Assembly: GCF_003573695.1 (NCBI RefSeq)
Contig: NC_039361.1
Span: 36,916,859 to 36,980,858 of the forward strand
DNA: 64,000 nt
From: Papaver somniferum
Taxonomy: Eukaryota; Streptophyta; Magnoliopsida; Ranunculales; Papaveraceae
Reading direction: 5' to 3'
A program made the position numbers and the translations under genes. How positions within the stretch are numbered: position 1 is the stretch's first letter; every line of letters starts with the position of its first letter. A model generated the notes under the pieces. It was not told the origin of the DNA. It made no database searches and was given only the letters and a program-made list of their open reading frames with translations. Shown here piece by piece: positions 57,264-64,000 of this stretch.

Positions 57264-59940
57264 TGAAATGATGAAGGTACCAAGTACAACATAATATTTT
57301 GATATCAACCTATTTACGACACTTTTTGTGATCTAATATAAACAGATATTTTCAAGAAGATAACAACCACAAAATATGTACTTGGTATATAATATAAGTT
57401 CGATCGAACCAACTATGGGGTCAAACCCAGTGTTTGATTAATATATGGTGTAATTACTTTTATATAACTAAAACAATATTATAATGGTAGAAATTAAATC
57501 AAAAGCATACAACAAGATTTTGTTAATGAGGAAACCACAAACGAAGAGAAACCTTGGGACCTAGTCCAGTAATATTATTATAATTAAGCCGCTATACAAA
57601 GATTCCTACCAACTTTGTATAGTTGAGACCAAGTAAACTAACTCCAAGTTACCTAGTTCCTTCAGTATCTGTGTGCCTACTACCAATCTGGTCGATGCAA
57701 GTGAATCCTAAGATAGGGTCCACCATCTTAAGTTGCTTCAGTCAGTTTCAATACTTCTAGAACTTTACTCCTTTGGATCATATTCCGAAATAGTAAGTGA
57801 CTAATCTGCATTCGGTAACTAATCTATGAATATCAAGAACTTAATCAGAGATATTATTAAGTTATACAAAGTCTCTTCCGTTTAAATAATATAAAATCCT
57901 TTGTATCAATTTAGATTAGTCAATATCTGGATTATCAATATAATCAAATCTTAGTTTGAAATCAAATTCGGTCTCATATACAGAAACCACCAATCAATCA
58001 CCGATCCACAAAAACAAGTTATGAAAGTATATCGAAGATAAAATAACTTGTTGGATCCTAGTCAATAAAGTGTGCATGAAATATAATCATAAAGATCACA
58101 ACACCAATAATAAAATCTCATTGTCAAATCTTCGGTCTTCAATGTACCTTCATAAATAACTAAATTCCCTTATGATAAATCACGCACATAATGGAGTTTT
58201 TTTTTAACAATGGACGATCACAAGCCTATCTTCAGATTTAAAACAGATCTAAACATTTTCGACCCTAAATCTAGGTCGTATGACCTTATATCATAAGAGA
58301 AGGATCCCAGAATAGAAAATAGATGTCAAGTTTCAACTACCGTTATTCAATCAAAAATTAAAATAATAATACGATCCTAGTTTCCCACCAATGGTACTTC
58401 CAGATGCTTCTTGATTTCCAAAGAAGTATTTAAATGAAGCGGGGGTAAGAGATTTCACCGTATTAGGTTACTCTCCTCTCCAGGTGAGTATTAAAAATAA
58501 TATTACTAATCAGCTTCGCGCACTGACTAGAAAATGAAGTGCATGTCTTCTGGATAGTTTGTAAGAAGAAAAAACTTCAATATATAGGTAGCTTGGACAC
58601 AAAAGATATGCAATAAATACCAGTTTTCGGTTTGCCTAATTACAACTAATAATACCGAAATTTCCTATGGATGACAACTCAATAGTAATTAGCTTACAAG
58701 TATATTTTAGTTATATATTTTCCAGAGATAGGCTTTAATTATTGGGAAATTAAAGACATATAAATTTGAAAATCTAAATAAAAGATTCTCAAAAAGGGAT
58801 CTCACCTTGAATATCAAGGAATATATTTGAACAATAATTATATAAGATTTTAGCACGTGTTCAAATACTATGGCAACATTGTGAAATTTCATAAATAGAA
58901 ATTCATATTCTAAAATGTTTGTATACCCTAAAGTATATATAGATAAATCGGAAATACACTTGTTATTTAGGACCGGTCCTGCAACAGATCCACAAGGTAG
59001 GGATCGATCCTTTTAAAGATCCAAAGTAGGAATAGATCCTGCTATATATCCCCATGTAGGAATCAGTCCAACAAAATATCGTTGGGATTCCTTTCATCTA
59101 CGATTTTTTTCCGCAAGTATACTTCCTTAAACTGATGTAGTTAAACATAGTTTTCTAGGCATGTAATCAATCCTAAATTCAACACACAATCTATTAAAGA
59201 ATTACAAATATAGTGTAATGTAGCATATGGAAAGTTCATAAGATAGACGTTATTCTTCGTATTTTGATATATCAAAGTTGTAATCACAACTTCTGTATTC
59301 TTCCTTGACACTTTGATCATACTAAAATGACCAAGTCGTCACTACGATAGATGCATATATAAATATAACTTTTGATGTTAAGTTTTCAATATAACCGACT
59401 TGAAAGTAATGTACATAGAAATGCAAACAAGTCAAGTTTGTATTACTAACCTCGACCCGAAAGATGATGTAGTAATTGAGGTCGACACTTCTTTGATAAG
59501 TGTCTTAAACACCTTGATTATGTTTTTTTTTGCTATTTTTCTTGTGAATTATGTATTTTACAATTTTTTTTTGAGTTTTATAGGTGTTTTGGAGTCATAT
59601 GGCGCAAAAGAAGACAAAATAGGTGGAAAAGGGCATAATGGCCATTTCATGAGAAAATTATATTAGGATACCATCCAAGGATAAGGGAAGACCAACTGAA
59701 GTATGGATAAAACTGCTAAAATCACTCAGGACATCCACCTAGTAATTGTAAAAAAATGAGGGCACCCCTACTTTGGAGGCTTTTATCCATGTTACGGGTG
59801 CCTAAATAGATTCCTCTTCTATAACACAAATTAGGTCGGGAAGGGAATCATTTTGTTCACCTTCTTCGTATCTCATACTGTTCTCTAATGCTGATGTGAT
59901 TGATTCGAATGTGATTGATTTGATAAGGTTGACGTTAGTT
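57264..59940 (-). mobile_element. Element C LTR, right copy
   Basis: Starts TGAAATGATGAAGGTACC and covers the stretch split between 20526-20614 and 48261-50340 in the left copy. About 570 bp (57351-57921) are present only here. The minisatellite lies at 58970-59090 and the Athila-like tail at 59470-59940. The outer end with TGTTAGAGC could not be found, so the exact border is uncertain. Confidence 0.7.
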
Positions 59941-59949
59941 TTTTGGGAG

Positions 59950-60274
59950 TCTAACTCAAAACCAGTTGACAATTAGTGGAGTGACCCTAAGGATTATAAA
60001 TCGCAAGATCTTACATAACCATACGATGTGGGACTAATAATCTCAAGAAGTCCCCTCACGTGTAGCCTCGTTGGGTGTAACACGTGGAAAATAAATAAGG
60101 TGACACGAAGTAAATGTGTAGTCAAATGACTCGACACAATTAGCTTGCTCTGATACCATGTTAGAATATCACCATATAACTCAAAACCAGTTGGTTATTA
60201 GCGGGGTGGCCATAAGGATTATAAACCGCAGGATCTTAGATAACCCAGACAATGTAGGACTAATAACCTCAACA
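59950..60274 (-). mobile_element. TRIM-like small element
   Basis: Two direct repeats of about 100-116 bp sharing AACTCAAAACCAGTTG, AAGGATTATAAA and GGACTAATAA lie at 59950-60046 and 60159-60274. The right one starts TGTTAGAATATC and ends CCTCAACA. Just left of it is TTGCTCTGATACCA (60145-60158), a tRNA-iMet primer site on the minus strand. The internal part is only about 110 bp and non-coding. This is the layout of terminal-repeat retrotransposons in miniature. The outer end of the left repeat is damaged. Confidence 0.75.
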
Positions 60275-61250
60275 GTTGAGGTTGAATTCAGAAGAATAAG
60301 AAGATTCCAATGGTTAGGGTCTGTGTGTTTCTTGATTAAGAAAGATGATATTAGTTCTGAAATGTTAGAGAAGATAGAAATCGAGAATTAGGGTTTGTGT
60401 GATGATATCGAGTTTTGAGTCGAGAATTGAAGTGATGTTGTCATGTATTTGACGAACTAAAGATGGGTATTTATGATGGTTTAGAAAATGAAGAAGATGT
60501 TGCTGCTTTTATGAGTAATGAAGAAGATGGTAGTAATAATGTGGATCTGAAGGAACTGTTGTTGGTTTCAATGATGTTGATTTGAGTTATTAATTGAAAA
60601 CTAGGGTTCTTACGATGATTTAGGTGAAACTGGAGATTACACGGGGTTTTCGAGTTCCGGTTGATAGCTATCTGAAATGGAATTTTATGTAGTATGTTAG
60701 CTGCAACACGGGGTTGTATGTTAGCTGGTAACTAGGTGGATAATCAAGTGTTGTTTCTGATAATGAAGATCGAGGCTGAAATGGAATTATTCAAGAACAT
60801 GGGTTTGAGTATGAATTGATGGTTATGGGTCACTGTTGAACTTGAGGTGAACATGGTAATAATTATGACTTTAATGCTGGAACTGGAGAATAGGTTGTTT
60901 CTGCAATAAGAAAAACAAAGGAAATGGTACTGAGTTGACTTTTTTAGTGTTATGGAGATGTGGTTTTGGAATAATAAAATTAGCTTTGCAGTTGTTACAA
61001 GAAAGCTATAGATGGTAGTGATGTTGTCTGAGATACTGGTTATAATAGAATTGAAGAGTAGCTTGAGAAAATGTATCAGAGTGGTGGAATTGGAAGTGTA
61101 CAAGAGATGGTTGCAGCAGTGGTGATGGAACTGAAGTGGTCCTGGGAGAATTGGACAAGATATTGCAGTTGCAATTGAAGTGGTGATTTTGTTTGCAATT
61201 GAAAGTTGATCCAGAGGCTAAGAAGGGTTTTCTGGTGTTGTTGGTGTCTG
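60275..61250. other. No feature recognised
   Basis: G- and A-rich, purine-biased plus strand (GAAGAAGATG, GGAACTG repeats) without a long ORF. It could be the reverse strand of a decayed coding region or of an LTR, but neither can be shown. Confidence 0.4.
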
Positions 61251-62094
61251 TTGGTGTAGTTGCAGGAAATCCTACACTACACCCTCATATGATTTCATTA
61301 TTGCTCAACTCATTTTTAGATTTACACTCTTAATTTTATTGATCAATCTTTGAATGTTCTTACAAGAAAAGATAAAGGAATCAAGAATGACCTCTGCTCT
61401 AGACTTTCTCTCTCCTCTTTACTTGTTTCTTACTCAAAAAAGATCTCTCCCTTTTCCTTTACAACTGAATGACTATTTATAGAGAAAATACATAGTGGAT
61501 GACATCTAATCTGTCCTTTATTTTCGAATATGGCTTGCGACATTCTCGCAACCTTACAAATGTTAATCTCGCAAACTCTCTAATTTTCGCAGGATCATCA
61601 CATCTTTATCATTACTTTAGCTGACGTCGTTTATTATATCATTTCTGAAATTCTTCTGCGACGCTGTTGTGTTGTTTTGTTGATAATTTCGCTAAGATAT
61701 TATTGTTGCGAGATTCTGATCCTACATCTTGCCTCTTCTCATATATTTTCTACAAAGTAGAGAATGATGTGAGAAATGCCGCAGTTGTTCATATCTTCAT
61801 ATTCTGCATTTATCACACGTATTCTTTCTTCCACCTGTTTCTTGACACGTCTTCTATAACCGCTGCTTTTCAACCGCTCACGTCTTTTCGTCTTAATGGT
61901 GTTTATTTCTTAGAGTAAAAAAAATCTCCTTTATATACTCCTCTTACTCTTCTTTCCACTTTCTTTTTACTTTCTCTTCTCTTTTTATTCTCTCATCTCT
62001 TCAACTCTGTTATTCTTCTGCAAGTTCTGCTACTGTAATTTTTCCCCCTTCAATCTTCTTTCTTTTTATTCATTCCCATACTCTTCATTCAAAT
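61251..62094 (+). promoter_or_regulatory. Upstream region of right-edge gene with TATA box
   Basis: A TATA-like TTATATACTC at 61931-61940 is followed by a long pyrimidine-rich leader (CTTTCTTTTTACTTTCTCTT and similar) up to the ATG at 62095, as in plant 5' leaders. Upstream, TCGCA/GCGA words recur (61540-61700), as they also do within the coding exons. TGTAG..TCCTACACTACA forms a small inverted repeat at 61256-61282. It could equally be an LTR of the element that carries the gene. Confidence 0.4.
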
Positions 62095-63960
62095 ATGGCT
62101 CCAAGTGGTCATAGACATGAGAAGAATTTAAAAGATGTCCAAAAAGATCTTGCTGGGAAAGGTTTCACACTCTCTACCATTCCTGGTGAAAGCGCCAAGT
62201 CAATTCTTTCTGTCAAACTTTTCTCTGATCAGTATTGTGATGATTAATCAATCATAATTTCGCTAGGTCAGATTCTCGCAGGTCTCCCCATTCCTCTTTA
62301 TGACCCAGATCTTCCTCTTTTCTATGAAATTCTCGCTCACTCGGGATTTTCGCGAGCTATCTTCCAACTGAGTGGAGACTGCATCCGTCTGATGCTAGAG
62401 TTCGCTAACCGTGGCGCTGGTAAAGGATCTCTGTATTGCAAAGAACTTAGGGATCCTAAATTCGCAAACCTAGAGATAATTGCTGAGAAATACACAGTAG
62501 CGAGTTTCTTTGAGAACTATGAACTGATCTCCATGAAGAAAGCGAATACTCGCTGGGGTATTCGCTTAAAAAGGAAAGATAACATTGATGAAGATAAAAT
62601 TCTCATGCAAGACATTGACTGGCGTTCTGGTAAGAACACAACTCCCTGCCAATCCAAAGATGATAAATGGTGTGTTTTTCCTTTAATGCTAAAAGGACCT
62701 TACATTGCTGGGTAAAATGTTCTTCCTGCGAATCTCGCTGCTTATCAACCTTGGGTTTTCTCTTGGCCCGAGAAGAAGAAATAGTTATGTTTCTTCCCAT
62801 TTATCTCACTTTATATTTCTTTATTTGTCTTTATTATTTTGTTCGCTAACTCTTGCGACATTCTGCAGATCCAAAAACTGAAAGATAGTTATAACAGGAC
62901 TGGGAAAGCTAGTACTCTGTTAGCTCTTCGCTCATACACAGATGAGGTAAGAAATATTCTCTTATGATTTTAAACAGTATACTGTTGCTTCCATTTATTA
63001 TTTCTATCTGTGTGTGAAGATTATTGCTGAAGTAGAAGAACCTGCCGATGTTGCGAAGATTGGTGATAAAGGAAAAGGTACTCTTCGCAGGGAAAAATCA
63101 ACTGGTCCTCCTTCAAAGAAAATGAATGTCCGTTCTTCTTCTCCTTCAAATATTCCTCCTAACGAAACTTCTGAAAGTGACAAGGATGGCGAGGATAATG
63201 ATGATCTTGCCGCAAGTGAAGATTCTCCACCTGAATCTTCTATGGCTAATCTCTCTGGCCTCTTTTATGATTCTCTACAAGGAATGGGAGATATCCAATT
63301 CACAAATACCTGCAAAGCTCTCGCTACCCTTTGCGATGTCCCTTTACTGGATGGTGATAGCTCTCTTCGTGGAGTTTCTAGATCAGTGACTCCCGACTTC
63401 TTGCATTCTCTCAATAGTCTGGTATACTTTTATTCTTTTACTTCTTTATTGTTATAACTCAAATTTTCTTTCTATATTAATATTTTTTATATTTTCTCGC
63501 AGGCTGGAAAAGCTTCTTTTGCTGTTGCCTCAGACCTAGAGAGAAGACGCGAAAATCTTGAAAAAAAGAACCTTCAATTTCGCACAAAGAATGAAGAATT
63601 GGAAGTTGAAGTTAAAAGTCTTTGTGAGAAAAATAGACAGCTATAAATTGATTCTTCTTCGTATAAGAACAAAATATCTAGTCTTCAGCAAGATAATAAT
63701 CAGCTTTACGGTATGTTACCTTTCTCTTTTCCCTTCATTCATTCATCCTGTTGTTTTATCTTATTTAAATGATCCTTTTTGCAGACATTTATGGTATTTC
63801 TGATGAAGCTTCCTTCTTCGTTCATTTCCTAATGCCTTGGATAATGATACCCTTCTTGAGCGTCTTAGTAATTCCTTAAATAGTTTCTCAAATGATAGAA
63901 TTTCATCTCTTTCTCTGAATGAGCTTAGATCTAAATTTCGCCTCTTAGAAATTGATCATA
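62095..63960 (+). pseudogene. Multi-exon coiled-coil gene, probably transposon-borne, broken
   Basis: Not firmly recognised. Exon 1 runs from the ATG at 62095 (FTLSTIPGESAKSILSVK), crosses a TAA at 62245-62247, and continues with ILAGLPIPLYDPDLPLFYEI and FQLSGDCIRLMLEFANRG. It then crosses a TAA at 62713 into VLPANLAAYQPWVFSWPEK. Later exons: 62869-62946 (IQKLKDSYNRTGK), 63020-63421 (134 codons, serine/acid-rich, ending DFLHSLNSL) and 63503-63710 (coiled coil, DLERRRENLEKKNLQF), which holds a TAA after EKNRQL. Another starts at 63785, with a frameshift near 63820, and runs off the window. Introns 62947-63019, 63422-63502 and 63711-63784 have GT and AG ends. The pattern of an N-terminal PLP.Y..LFY-type domain and C-terminal coiled coil resembles proteins annotated as putative plant transposon (gypsy-type) proteins, which is inference. 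Confidence 0.6.
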
Positions 63961-64000
63961 GGTCTAGTTTAGGTTTATCCAACCTGTTTAAGCGTCTCTT

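Noticed and set aside
60744..61103. Minus-strand ORF of 119 codons, serine/threonine/isoleucine-rich
   Set aside because: The composition reflects the purine-rich plus strand. No motif or neighbouring gene structure supports it.
61667..61918. Plus-strand ORF of 83 codons before the right-edge gene
   Set aside because: It lies upstream of the TATA box and has no recognisable domain.

Overview
This window is plant nuclear DNA made almost wholly of nested LTR retrotransposons. No ordinary single-copy host gene could be recognised. A plant (eudicot-like) source follows from the families present: Ty3/gypsy Athila, Ty3/gypsy Tat with its extra archaeal-type RNase H, and copia-like elements primed by initiator tRNA-Met. 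The sequence alone does not name the species. The nesting resembles pericentromeric or other gene-poor heterochromatin of a large plant genome.

Left block (1-19375). A plus-oriented Tat-type LTR enters from outside the window and ends at 3157 inside the integrase region of an Athila element. From 3158 to 19375 lies a minus-strand Athila array: truncated internal region 1 (3158-8467), LTR (8468-10123), internal region 2 (10124-17887), LTR (17888-19375). The middle LTR serves both internal regions. Copy 2 keeps a 906-residue RT-RNase H-integrase frame (11335-14055). Copy 1 has a mutated RT active site and a protease deletion. Both share the same gag frame break.

Middle block (19376-50340). A decayed copia-like element (C) is split by a composite insertion. 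The insert is a gag-only element A (LTRs 20615-22885 and 43765-46118), followed by a second, deleted internal region B (46119-48260). A complete 17-kb Tat element (25589-42637) interrupts the gag of A. It has 9-bp inverted LTR ends, the target duplication AAGTG, a tRNA-Arg-type primer site and a purine tract. The matching uninterrupted site survives in B near 47483. The Tat pol (34344-37732, minus strand) is broken and gag is mostly missing. Between integrase and the 3' LTR are two plus-strand genes opposite to pol: an acidic/basic protein (from 30575, behind a TATA box at 29451) and a spliced protein (33130-34144). A solo Athila LTR (31055-32568, duplication GTGAC) has split the first. Insertion order is therefore C, then A/B, then Tat, then Athila solo LTR.

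Right block (50341-64000). This holds decayed sequence with short tandem arrays, a minus-strand DEAH-box RNA helicase pseudogene fragment (53455-53880), copia-type LTR fragments in inverted arrangement, a second copy of element C (56105-59940), a small TRIM-like element (59950-60274), and at the right edge a plus-strand multi-exon coding locus (62095 to beyond the window) with a coiled coil, stop codons and a frameshift.

The most unusual signals are the promoter-bearing, spliced antisense gene module in the Tat element, the gag-only copia-like element with a second unknown ORF, the GC-rich hairpin arrays and dense TGAGCA/TGCTCA motifs in Tat LTRs, and the motif-biased coding locus at the right edge. 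Similarities were judged by eye; no searches were run.
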